From Torreya grandis (taxonomy: Eukaryota > Streptophyta > Pinopsida > Cupressales > Taxaceae), in the NCBI GenBank assembly GCA_037957365.1, contig JARHVA010000081.1, positions 1,461,501 to 1,525,500 of the forward strand: a stretch of 64,000 nucleotides of DNA, in the 5' to 3' direction. Below, piece by piece: positions 48,330-59,481 of this stretch. Position numbers and translations under genes: made by a program. The first letter of the stretch is position 1. The number at the start of each line of letters is the position of its first letter. Under the pieces are notes generated by a model. That model searched no databases and was not told where the DNA came from. It was given only the letters and a program-made list of their open reading frames with translations.

Positions 48330-49689
48330 TAGAGTTTTCCTTAGGTTTGTTGCTTGATTTAAGAATTCATATAGGTGTATTATAGTGAAAATTTCATTTC
48401 TTTCACTTTCTCCTTTTCTCCCTCAAAGAAAAATATTCAACATTTTATTTTCTATTTAAGGGTAATAAACTGAAATTTCTCCTTCCTTGCTACTCTTCTT
48501 TTCTCTTTACCTCTAAAAGCAATTTATCATATTTCTTACAAGTTAAAAGAATATCTTCTTTATTTATTTCTTTCATGCATTAGGATAGTGAATGTCATTC
48601 TCTACTTATCTTTCATCATTGTTTTCATTCGAATCTAAACATTTCAAATTTGAGTTTAAAACTTACTACACTTCATTGTTTGCTTGTTGCATATTAGCTT
48701 AGCTAGTTAATTACAAGTATTATGAATGAATTGTAGTGCACCTATGTTACACAACCATATCACACTCACAAAAATAAACATATAAACTCACCTGAGACAA
48801 GGCCCATTAGGATTTCATCACTTAGTGGATTACCTTACCCCACTCAGCTATCCTACTTGGATTTCACCACTAAGGGGAGAACCCACTCTATTATTTAATG
48901 GAATATAAACTCTAGGTAGAAGGTATATTTTGACTAAGCAGCTTGGCTTGGATTTAGGTCCATGAAGTGCAGGGAACAAGCTCCTATAACAAGCCATGTA
49001 TCTAGTCTAACACAAATTTTCTCTTGAGCACTAAAACTAACCTAAAACTAGCTCTAGATTGATTTCTATTACCTTCGTTAACCAAATTCTCTTCTCACTA
49101 TCTGATTAAGGCATAAGCCAACATGAGACTAAAATTAATCTGTAGGAGTTAATAATTAGTGGCTATATGTTCTTTTTCTCCTTTTTATTACCTTCTATAT
49201 TTTGGAGTCGGTAAGGATATTTTTCTATTGATTTACAAAATTAACACTATTTGTAATACTTAGGTTGTATAACCTATTATATCAAGTTTTTTGAGTGTTC
49301 TTTCTTCTTACACAGACCTCTTGCATTATCTGTTTTACCTAGATTCTACCTCTAGATTTCTAAAATGTTAGATTTTCCATCTTTTAGGATCTCACAGTGA
49401 CCAACATCAGTTAATTACACTGACATCAGTAGAATTTAGCCTACTTAAATTGGTTACTTCCATTATCATCGACAAACTTTGAATTTCAACATCGGTCAAG
49501 TGATTGACATTGGTGACTGTGTAATTTTAATTTGCTCAAAATAGAAAGCTAAAATAGCCGACTTACCTACACCTGAACCTAGTTTTTCCTTATTTTGTCA
49601 CTAATACAGAGTCTTAAGACTATTTATACTTCTTGTATGGTATTGATGTGATCTCAAGCCAAAATTATTTCTAATTACATGAGTCAGTA
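48330..49689 (+). other. Untranslated leader of the Tat-like element
   Basis: About 1.4 kb without coding signal between primer site and gag. It contains an imperfect 49-bp-period duplication (48810-48834 and 48859-48883, GGATTTCA.CACT core) and a cluster of ACATCAGT / ACATCGGT motifs at about 49396-49510. Confidence 0.6.
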
Positions 49690-51560
49690 ACAACTTCCAC
49701 CTTCCCCTCTTGTTGTTGATTCTGTCATGGAGCATACTTCATATACAAAGCATAATCCTAGCCCCAACCAAATTCCCATTATGCATGAAGGAGATCAATA
49801 TTTTGCTAAATTTCTTGATCACAATGTGGCAACCCTTTAACATTACCTTGCCAAGATCCAAACCTGTAATTCTTTGGGTGACCCACTATATGGTATGCCA
49901 ACCTCTCTAATGGAGATAACTTTAGCTTCAACTGTCTCCACTATTTTCCCTATGGTTACTCAAACCACTGCTTCGATAAGTAACCCAACCATAAACAATG
50001 TCCAAAGTTTAGCATCACCAACTACCCAATCCCACCTAAACCCTATCATGACTTCCCTACTTTCAAAACCACAAGCAATTTAGTCAAGTCTTACCCATTT
50101 TAAAATTTGGTGGTACCTATTCCATCTACTCTTGTATATATAATTACCTAATTTACGACTCACCCTTCATCTAGTATAACCATGCCAATAACCCAACCTA
50201 TAATAACAACATCCAACTAAAGCATAGTCTTTAACCCAATGGGACAAGCCCCTTTTCTTTATGCCCCTAGCCTATGACTCATTATCCTTATGTAGCGCCA
50301 ACACAACTTCAACAAGTTATGTCATACGATCCCTCTGCTTCCTATTAGGTTCCCTATAACTTAAGAGGTATCTCCCAAAACAATCCATGTCTTGACCTCA
50401 TTAAGATGCTAATAGACAAGATGTCTAATCTAGATACATCCATTTTGGGTTCAAAGAATGTGTTATTCTATGATCAGATATGCAATAAACCCATCTATCC
50501 TTCTATGCCTATTCTCCCTTATCCAAGCCAATGGGAACTCCCCAAATTTACTCATTTCCAAAGTAAAGAGGACCCACAATAACATTTATGAGAATTTATA
50601 CATGCTTGTTATTTAATAGGGCATGATGATGCATTATTACTTAGTACTTTCCCTATGTCTCTTTCAGATGTTTCCTTAGATTCGTATAGCTCTATAACTC
50701 AACACTCCCTTTTGTCATTTACCCAACTTGCACAAATATTCCTAGACCATTTCTCTATTAACATTTCTAAAAAGGTTTCTATTACAAACCTTTATTATAT
50801 TAGACAATTTGATGATGAGTCTATCACAGATTTTGTCACTCACTAGAGAGGCTTCATCAATCAACTCTCCTTCTCCTTACCCCAACCTAAGCTTATTAAG
50901 CTCTTCTCAAGGGCATGTGCTAAACACATTTCATCCACACTCCAAGTAAAAACTTTCTACACATTTAATGAGGGCCTTACAATGGCACAAAAACTTGAGA
51001 TTCAGGCTATACACGAAGGCAGAGTCAAGTTGCACAATAAGAACACCAATTCCAATTCGATTGACTCTTCTTCTAAATCTACTCCTTCTAACCAAAAATT
51101 GAAAGGATTCACCAACGTGATGGTCATTAAATCAGTTTCTTCCAAAACCATAAACCAACCTAATTCCTTGACTTCCCAAAATCCAACCAAGCAATTCCAA
51201 CAATGGTATGAACAAAGATAATATATTCCCATTAGGGAGTCATATACTTATGTTTTGGAAAAACTATTGCAATAAGGTGTCATAACCATTCCTCAAATCA
51301 AACCTCCTATGCATTTTGAACCCTCCCATCTTATTCCAACTTGGTACAAGGAATATGAGTTTTGTAGCTACCATCAAGTTAAAGGCCACAATTCTAATAA
51401 CTATAAAACATTCAAGAACATTGTTTAAGACATTCTTGATAGGGGTGATCTCACCTTGGATAACCCTAATGTGCCCACTAATCAAAATATGGATGTGTTC
51501 AAACAACCTTCTCCTAACCATTCACCTAATTAAAATATTTTTTGGACCATGACTAATTCA
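49690..51560 (+). pseudogene. Tat-like gag, degenerate
   Basis: N-terminal part MEHTSYTKHNPSPNQIP..FLDHN (from 49728), then a serine/threonine-rich stretch. The capsid-like domain covers about 50530-50960: PKFTHFQSKEDPQ, DDALLLSTFPMSLSDVSLDS, FTQLAQIFLDHFSINISKKV, RQFDDESITDFVTH. A linker (TMAQKLEIQAIHEGRVKL) leads to the knuckle at 51363-51404, CSYHQVKGHNSNNY, the CX2HX4HX4C form typical of Tat gag with the last cysteine changed to tyrosine, then NIV*DILDRGDLTLDNPNVP. Gag packages the RNA into particles. At least five stops and two frame changes lie in the reading path. Confidence 0.85.
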
Positions 51561-53160
51561 TGTGATAATAATATCCATATGGTTAATATGGTCTTTCTTT
51601 TACCTCTAGTTCAACCTCTCCCACAACTAGTCTTTCTTCTTTCTTTTACCTATAGTCAATGGAATTTGTTTTGCCCATTAGTCATCCTCAGGTAGAAGAG
51701 CCTATTTCACCCATTCCACTCCCATGTGAGGAAGAGCCTCCTTTACCACTCCTTTTGCCATTAGAAGAGCCTGTATTGCCAGTTCTTTTTACACCAGTGT
51801 TACCTATCCTCTTACCATAATAAGACCAGGCCTTACCCATTTCTTAACCACATGTTGAGGGGAACATCATTCCTTTGATATACCCTCTTAAGGAACCCTC
51901 TTTAACTTACTCTCCTACACTGATAGAGAGTAATACACCATCCACTCCACCTTTGCACCTAGAAGAGTCAGTGTTATCTACTCCCACATTAGATGAGAGA
52001 CCTATTGTGGCTACTCTAATTCTACCACTTTTACCATTTATTTTACTTATGGAGGATCATACTTTACCTATTCCTCACCCACATGTTGAGGGATAAATTA
52101 TGCCTATGCTCTACCCCCTCAAGGAACCATCTTCTCCTACCTCTCCTCCACCCATGGAAAACCATAACTCTTTTCCTATCTCTATCAAAGAAGGCCCTAT
52201 TATGGCTCTTTCTCATCTTTGGCCTGAAGTAGCAGAGACCAAAAATTTCCCTCTCTCAATCACCACAACCTTTTAAAGAACCAACCATAAGGCCTATGTC
52301 AACTTCATATAAACCCTTCTCACAGTTGGTGAAAAGTCTAAAATTTCTTGACTCCATGAAGCTAGATCACATGATATTTTTGGATCAACTTAAAATTCCT
52401 TATCCTACACAATGAGTGTCAACCTTTACCATCAACCCTCTCACTACCCTTTACCCCAAAGTCTTTGACAAAGCTAGAGCTTCTTCACCAAAATCACCAA
52501 AATCTCATCCATCTATGCCATAACCCTCACCCTTGTAGGAATCTACCATATTAAATCAGATCATGTCTTTAGGTGTATGCCTTATATCTAATCTAATTCA
52601 TCCACAAGGGAAATTAGATCTAACTCTCCAACCACAAGTTGGATTTTTGAGGCCTGAGTTACAAAAAAATGTTAAACTTCCTAGATCTTGCTAATCCTTC
52701 CCTCTCCAAGCCTCAAATTTATCATCAATTTTAGGACCACACCCCTCTACTTTAGTTGAAGTATCACTGATCCAAGCTAAACAAAAAGATAAGTTACCTC
52801 CATTACTACCTCTGCCACCTAGTAGGCCTTTTATATCTAACACCATGATACTTAAAACCAAGAAAGTGTTAGGAAAACATGTAACTCTACCCCCACCAAA
52901 TAAGGCACCACACAAAATTACCCTTATGACTTCTAAACAAAAGAAGAAGTCCACTTCTGTCACCACAACAAGTGCTATCCCACTCGCAATCTCTCAGAGC
53001 TTTTTCTTACATCAGTTGTTGCAATATTCTATAATAACTCTTCCTCCCATTAAGCCTTATATCCCTCTTAGTCTGGAGCCATCTTAGTTTAATGATACAC
53101 ATGTATGTCTATATAATCATTCACCTAGACATGATATTAAGAGTTGTAAATCTCTCACAA
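51561..53160 (+). pseudogene. Proline-rich spacer of the Tat-like polyprotein
   Basis: Readable in pieces with high proline, leucine, serine and threonine, for example LPCEEEPPLPLLLPLEEPVL near 51725-51785. Two related modules, PHVEG..IYPLKEPSLTYSP (about 51850-51915) and PHVEG..LYPLKEPSSPTSP (about 52078-52145), lie about 230 bp apart. No enzyme motif. Low-complexity linkers between gag and protease are known in Tat-type elements. Confidence 0.65.
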
Positions 53161-54480
53161 CAATCATTCGGTAACACATTGATGTCGACACTCTCTTTAT
53201 TAATAATCCCATTAACCTTCATGTTATTCCACCTTTGGAATTCATAATGCCTCATACTTTTCCACCTAAATTAAAACCCAAATATGTTTTCATACCCCAT
53301 TTACCACCTCCTTCACCTATGTTTTAGATCAACATAGTTAATGTGGCCACATGATCACAAAACTAAAAGGATAAAGGTAAGGAAAAGGTAGACACTTCTT
53401 GGGCTCATCCCTTTTTCAAAGACACTCCTCCTCTGAATCCCAATATTTCCATCTTGGGTGTCCCAAAACCAACATCTTTAGATGTTATTCAAAGCTCGAT
53501 GGTGAAATAGCTTCACCAAAATCTTATGAAAATGTCCTTGTATGAGTTAATCCAAAACTCACCCCAACACCGTCAAGATTTGATAAGTTCTTTACAAGTG
53601 GTTGAGGTACAACCTAAGGATCCCTAACCTCTTGCAGGTTTGGTCATCTCTCTTAATTCCATCTCCCTTATTTCCTTTAGTAATTCAAAAATTCCACCTC
53701 AACACCCTGAAGATAAGGATTTTGCACTTTTTATTACTACATATATTGATCAAAATATTGTTAAAAGAGTCATGATCTATGGGGGAGCTAGCATTATTAT
53801 TATTTCCACCCATGCCTACAAACAACTAGCTCTTCTCGATAATTACATGTCTTAAATTGATGTGGTGCTTTGCTCCTTTAATGATACCATAACTACTATG
53901 ATGGGCACTATTGTCTTACATATCTGTGTAGATCCTTGCACAATTCTTGAGCTCTTCTATGTTATAGAAGGAGATTTCTAATACAACATATTGCTTGTAT
54001 GACCTTGGATACATGATATGGAATGTGTACCCTTAACTTTACACCATTGTGTTATGTTTGAGCATAATGGGCAAGTACATGTTATACCCATAGACCCACC
54101 TCCATTTAAAACATGTAACATGACTTATAGTCCCAATGATTTTCTCATTATATTAAAGACACCATCTTCCTTGCATGATACTTATAAAGCTTCCACAATA
54201 TCCACTACCCTAGTTACATAGATATTGGTAACACAAATTCTCGACAAAGATCCCATGAAGGAAATTTTTAAACATTTGTCACTCAGAGAATATCATTTGT
54301 TGACACTCAACATGTTCCATACTCCACAAGAGTATGGAAAGCTTTATATGCACCAAATTATGATCCCCATATTGGGATGGTCATCCCTTATGGCCCCCCT
54401 AATATTCAAACTAATTTCACATATGGGGTAATTGATCAAGGTCCCGATGTCAGCAATCCATCCTCTTCACCATAACCATT
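53161..54480 (+). pseudogene. Tat-like aspartic protease, active site lost
   Basis: The active-site block reads RVMIYGGASIIIIS near 53767-53808; the catalytic aspartate expected before GGAS is tyrosine (TAT at 53778-53780). Downstream GTIVLHICVDPCTILELFYV and IEGDF*YNILLV*PWIHDME (about 53908-54020), then LHHCVMFEHNGQVHVIP, are the classic end of a Tat/Ogre protease. The upstream part (53161-53640) is a linker with stops. The protease would have cut the element polyprotein. Confidence 0.82.
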
Positions 54481-55194
54481 TATCTATGACTTCTCTTTCC
54501 TGAGCAAGCCTAGTTTTGTTCACACCTATCTTTATAGGTGTGCTTGGAAAGGATTTGGTTTGGGTCATTATGAGCAAGGTGTTCATAAACCCATTGAAAA
54601 TTCCAAAAAGAGGCATGGAGTGGGTTATGATGAACCAACTAAACTCACCAAAACTTCCCATGTACCAATTATTGAAGAGCCAGAATCTCCTTTTCCACCT
54701 TCTCCACCATCACCTATTAAATCAAAGGTATTTATATCCCCTAATTTTTTTTTCCAATAAATGTCATCCATTTGGGGCCTCTCACCTATTAACATGGCAA
54801 GGAATCAAGGTCCCTTCTTCTCATTCATCTTGAAATGATCGATGAAGACTCTCCCACTATTAACACTGTCCAATGTTAAGATGATGATGTTATTCTCACA
54901 TACATGGGTGCAAATGATTCCTATATCCAATGATCACTCCCATCCAAAACACAAGCTAAGTTAAATGAATCAACCATTGACATCAATTTGCCCTCTCACA
55001 ATAACCCCTACATTCTCAAGATTGACCAATCTTTGGATTCCTCTGAGTAAGCTAATTATGCCACATTTCTTAATAACCATAGAAAATCCTTTGCTTGATA
55101 TTATAATGACATACCTGGTATTGACCCCTCTATCATCACCCATACCATTGTCACAAGTAGAAGCTTTAAAAAATGCATCCTCTTATTTCTCTCT
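54481..55194 (+). other. Protease-to-RT linker of the Tat-like element
   Basis: Two readable pieces, ENSKKRHGVGYDEPTKLTK and PPSPPSPIKSKV (about 54590-54730), occur in a proline-rich linker, then acidic wording and stops. No catalytic motif recognised. Confidence 0.5.
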
Positions 55195-55869
55195 TTGTCA
55201 AAGAAGAGCTCCAACACCTCATTTTTGTTAACTTTATCCAAGCCATCGACTACCTATAATAGGTTTCCAATATTGTTCCTGTCAAAAAAGCATAAAAAAA
55301 AAATCCACATTTGCATCAATTATTGTGACCTAAACCTCACTTGTCCAAAAGATAACTTCTCATTGTCGAGTATCGACCAACTTGTTAATCTAACAGATGG
55401 CCATGAGATCCTATCACTCATGGATAGGTTCTTAGGATATAATAAAATCTTAGTTGCTCCTAAGGATCAACAAAAGGTAAATTTCATTACCCCATGAGGG
55501 GCTTTCTATTATCGGGTCATGCATTTTGGTTTGAAGAATGCTGGTGCCACCTACGAACATGTTATGACTTACATCTTCCATGATCTCCTAAACAAAATTA
55601 TGGAAGACTACATGGATGACTTACTTGGAAAGTCTAAACTTCACAAAGATCACTTGATGATTCTCAAAATCATATTTACTCATCTCTTCCAATATAATTT
55701 TTTATTAAACCCAAAGAAATGTGTCTTTGGTGTCCTTTCTGGTAAGCTCTTAGGCTTTATCATTTCTCTCCATGGTATTAAAGTTGACCCTGCTAAGGTT
55801 CACATAATACTAGAGATGCCTCTACCTACTAATACCAAACAACTTTGTATCCTGCAAGTCAAACTTTAG
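55195..55869 (+). pseudogene. Tat-like reverse transcriptase, degenerate
   Basis: Seen: ICINYCDLNLTCPKDNFSLS near 55310-55370, DQLVNLTDGHEILSLMDRF near 55376-55430, GYNKILVAPKDQQKVNFITP, YRVMHFGLKNAGATYEHVMT near 55512-55570 and the intact catalytic YMDD at 55609-55620. Then comes KKCVFGVLSGKLLGFIIS near 55720-55775. The wording YNKI.VAPKDQ..FITP and FGLKNAGATY is that of the Tat/Ogre clade and differs from the chromovirus RT elsewhere in the window. A stop separates FITP from the next block and a frameshift ends it near 55869. Confidence 0.88.
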
Positions 55870-56275
55870 TCAATCTTCCACTTCATCTCCTAGTTATCAG
55901 ATCATTGCCAACCCTTTCACCATCTCCTCAAAAAAGATGTCTCCTTTCATTGGAATATATATTTCTAGGAAGATTTTGATGCACTCAAACAATATCTCCT
56001 TTCCCTACCAATTCTTATTTCACCTAAGGAGAATTAGCCTTTCTACCTTTACATCTCTACAATAGACCATTCTCTATGTGCTATGATTTTACATCGAGAA
56101 GATCAACATCGAGAATAGGTAGTTTACTACATAAGTTGCATACTTATTGATTATGAGACTCGATATACCGATACTAAAAAGCTTTACATCATGTTGGTCT
56201 TTTCAACCTCCAAACTCTACCATTACCTCTTAAATCACAAAACCTATGTGGTCACCCATATTGATCCCCTCTAAT
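55870..56275 (+). pseudogene. Tat-like RNase H, degenerate
   Basis: The end is clear: REDQHRE, a stop, VVYYISCILIDYETRYTDTK (about 56096-56178), then KLYHYLLNHKTYVVTHIDP (about 56208-56269). The first half (55870-56090) is broken by stops. After the THIDP block the match stops abruptly and integrase does not follow. Confidence 0.82.
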
Positions 56276-57320
56276 AGCATTCTTTCCCCCCAAACTTCAA
56301 ATTTAGCCTAAAAATGCAAATTAACAAACTTAACTTAAAAATTAACTTGAAGGGAATCTTACCTCATCTCTCCATCTCATCTAGGCTGAAATAGCTAGCA
56401 CTTTTGGTAGTGTACCTCCAGTTGGGTCCCCTCCTAGCTCTACCATCTCACTAACACTCAGAGCTCTTTTTCTCTCCAATAAAATGTTATAAATGAGTTT
56501 TGGTGGGCCACCAAACCCCTTTTTGTCAAGTTTGGTCATCCACTGACATCGACATCCTTGATCTAAGCCATCAACATCAGCACTATTTCCTATTGACATC
56601 AATGATATAACTGATATTAGCACCCTTGAGTTAGAGATTTCACCAAAACCATAACCCTTTGGATTCTATCCCTAATCTGGGGAAATTTGGAGATCATGTA
56701 TATCTCCTTAACCAAGGCAACCAACCTAGAGATCACCTATATCTCCCCAACCATGACAACCACCCTTGGAGATCACTTAAATCTCCACCCATAATGACTT
56801 TGACTAGATATCATGAATATCTCCTTCATTACTAACCCTTTTAAACCAACCTTGCATTGCTTATCTTGATCACTTAAGCTATCCCGTTATAGTCAGCTAT
56901 TGTACACATGCATGCATTTTAGGTGTTTTGGATGGTGACCAAGCTAGTCCTATCACCTATAACCTTTTATGTTTCCTAGGGGCACTTCCTACCTTAGATA
57001 CTTGGCACGCATGGGCTATTGGAGTTATAACTTTGATTATCTTGACGTTATCATCTATCACTTACAAGCTATGATTTGGTTATTTCTATCCAAGTCCTCC
57101 TCCACCTAACTTGTTCTTAATTTTTTACTATAGCTTTTAGTAGTATACATGTAAGCAATGATACCATGTTCTCATCCAGTAACCCAATTCCCTTATTATC
57201 AAACCGATACCCAATTTTGGTTTCTCCTTTGTCAGTTCCCATTTTAAGGGGCAATATCTCATCTAATACCTAGAGCATCTAATTCATGTTTTTGTCTTAT
57301 AACTTGTTAGTATAAATTAC
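56276..57320. other. Non-coding interval replacing integrase, with palindrome array
   Basis: About 1 kb with no integrase landmark in any frame. It holds a cluster of ACATCAG / ACATCGAC motifs (56541-56625) and four spaced palindromes (56689-56824). Confidence 0.7.
56689..56824. repeat. Four 19-bp palindromes at 38-40 bp spacing
   Basis: Copies at 56689-56707, 56728-56746, 56768-56786 and 56806-56824. The first is GGAGATCATGTATATCTCC. All share outer arms of the RRAGAT / ATCTCC type around a variable 7-base centre; copy 4 pairs as AGATAT / ATATCT with one base added outside. The linkers keep weak similarity (CCAACC, ACCAAGG, ACAACCACCC). Confidence 0.9.
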
Positions 57321-57338
57321 AAGATAAAAAGGGGAAAA
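57321..57338 (+). other. Polypurine tract of the Tat-like element
   Basis: AAGATAAAAAGGGGAAAA lies directly before the right LTR. Confidence 0.9.
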
Positions 57339-58204
57339 TATAGACACCAAAATTACATCACACAGTGTAATTCCCTATGTCAAAACCCCCCTTGAGCCCC
57401 TTTTCAATAATAATAATTAGCCTCCATAACCCATGCTTTTACCCCTCACATATTTAATTAATTTAAAATATTTAATTAAGTTAATTAAAAACCATTTATG
57501 CCATCTTACATAGCCACCTCATCCTAAGACTAATTATTACCCTCTAAGTCACCTCAAGACTTAGTCCCCTTATCCTAACTACCCATGACTTGTTCTCACC
57601 CCAAAAATAAATTCCTAACCAACTACATCCTTCTTAACCTCCTATTTCTATCATTTACTAATGGATACCACACTTGGCACAAGAAAGAACAAAAAATAGG
57701 CTAAAAATAGCCCTTTTACCTATTCTCATGCCATTGATGCTGATTAACCCATGGCTGATGTCAGTGGGATCATCGATGTTGGTTACTTAAGCTAAAATTC
57801 AAACTAATGTTTAGGTCAAAAAAATTAATAAAAATCATTTTTATTTGCATACAAGCTTTTGACATCCAACTATCCACATCTTGGCTTACTATTATCTTGT
57901 AGAAGTCAATCTAGATCAGGAATTAAGATCTTGAGAACTAGCAACACACATTTGTTTTCTCTATTCAAGGCATTGGTTTGCCAAGCCTTATAAGAGCCAT
58001 TCATTGAGTACTTATCATTCAATCACCTCTTTAACTAAGTACATCACTTATTCTATACGTATTTAAGTAATTACTTTATAATCACTTTATATCTACTATT
58101 TATTGTTTTACATATTCCTAACCAAACCCCCATGAGGGAGTTATAAAGCTTCCTTGCTTATTCCCCCTTATTCCAACACACCAAAGCTCTAACCAAATCC
58201 ATCC

Positions 58205-58287
<83 letters not shown>

Positions 58288-58698
58288 AACTCTCCCCAAC
58301 CTTTCAGACTTGACCAAAACCATTTCCCAAACCTAGAAAAGCCTTATACAAGCTCTTAATAAACTATTACCCCTATCGACATCAGTTGCCCAACTGATAT
58401 CGATCACACTTGGTCACCGACCCTGGTAGCCTAACTGATGTTGGTAACTATGGATTTTTAATAACCTCTCTATAACCTACCCATACAACTTCCAAAATAC
58501 AAACTTAATATACTACCTACACTCTATCACTATTTGTTACACTCAGGTTGTGAATAAAGGTAGTCATCCCCAACCAAAAAGGAGTGCTCACAACATCTAG
58601 ATATGGTGCACAAACCAATCTGGGTTCATTCTAATCACTTATCCCTATCCTTCTTTATTTTTCTTTAGACTTGAAATAGATACAATTTTAGTGAAATA
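57339..58698 (+). repeat. 3' LTR of the Tat-like element (1360 bp)
   Basis: TATAGACACC..GTGAAATA, aligned with 47163-48305. It holds extra segments as listed for the left LTR, including (CT)37. Confidence 0.92.
58213..58286. repeat. (CT)37 microsatellite
   Basis: Seventy-four bases of uninterrupted CT. The equivalent place in the left LTR (near 47935) has only a few units. Confidence 0.97.
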
Positions 58699-58703
58699 AA
58701 CAT
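58699..58703. other. Target-site duplication AACAT, right copy
   Basis: Matches 47158-47162. Confidence 0.92.
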
Positions 58704-59419
58704 GTCTATTAATTCATCATCATCATCTGAACATATCTCATCCTTGACCTTCTTGACTTATAACTTCTTCTCAACTTTGAATGATGTTTCCTTCTTGGGA
58801 GGTCTTCCTTCATTTGTTCTCATCTCATAGGTAGTTAAGATGCTATGAAGCCCATCCATTTCTAGCTTTTCTAAATCTTTCATCTCTTTTACTAGAGACA
58901 CCTTAGAATCAAACTTAGGAGTTAGTGATAGTAATACATTTTGAAAAATTGTAGATTCTTTCACTTCTTATCCTAATCTTCTAATGACATTGACCACTTC
59001 ATAAACCCTTAACATGTAGGATGTAATGCTCTCATCTTCCTTCATACTCATCCTTTCAAATTGCCTTCTATGAGCCTATAATTTATCCATCTTCACCTTG
59101 GTGTCTCCTTCATATATAGTATTTATCTTTTCCCATATCACCTTGGCTAACTCATAGTACATCACCTTCACAAACTCTACCTATGATATGCCACATTGAA
59201 TGACATTCATTGCCTTGAAATTGCTCAGTTTCCTTCTTGCTTGATGCATCAAGTGGTGGTATAAGAGGTCGAGTGTATCCATCTAAAAATAATTACCATA
59301 TGTCATGGTCTATTGAAATTAGATGTGTTCATTATGATGCTCCAAAATTCATAATTAGTTCCATTAAAGAATGGAGCCTTACTAGTAGAGAAACCTCCTT
59401 GAACTTGACTACTAGCCAT
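58704..59419 (-). pseudogene. SIRE-like gag, N-terminal half
   Basis: Minus strand from ATG at 59419: MASSQVQGGFSTSKAPFFNG, TNYEFWSI, then a decayed middle with many stops. A 68-codon open end follows: STIFQNVLLSLTPKFDSKVS, DGLHSILTTYEMRTNEGRPP, and after a stop SDDDDELID against the insertion. MASSQ.., FNGTNY..W and the L..LTPKF..KV / LTTYEMR blocks are standard for SIRE/Maximus gag. The frame at 58704 continues at 47157 beyond the gypsy insertion. The start is chosen by position (about 50 bp from the primer site) and by its match to the family. Confidence 0.86.
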
Positions 59420-59468
59420 CTTTGCTTCTAGGATTTATTTTAGGATGTTAGGCATGATTCAAAGGATC

Positions 59469-59480
59469 TTCTATGATACA
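59469..59480 (-). other. Primer binding site of the SIRE-like element (mutated)
   Basis: The plus strand reads TTCTATGATACA, aligned with GCTCTGATATTA at 41296-41307 and with the initiator-Met consensus complement GCTCTGATACCA. Confidence 0.65.
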
Positions 59481-59481
59481 A

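Larger units (their letters stand above)
47163..58698 (+). mobile_element. Tat/Ogre-like Ty3-gypsy element lacking integrase
   Basis: LTRs at 47163-48305 and 57339-58698 start TGTAGACACC and TATAGACACC and end AAAACA and GAAATA. A polypurine tract precedes the right LTR, and a perfect AACAT duplication flanks the whole. Internal order on the plus strand is primer site, long leader, gag with CX2HX4HX4C-type knuckle, proline-rich spacer, protease, RT (YMDD), RNase H. Gag, protease and RT wording match the Tat lineage (Ogre, Retand and relatives). No integrase is found between RNase H (end about 56275) and the purine tract (57321). Stops throughout. Confidence 0.92.

Noticed and set aside
56381..56623. 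80-codon minus-strand ORF in the 3' region of the Tat-like element
   Set aside because: No domain, antisense to the element, and composition is explained by the repeated ACATC motifs.
56689..56824. CRISPR-like array
   Set aside because: Only four short palindromes with similar linkers in a plant retrotransposon, no spacers of unrelated sequence and no cas genes.
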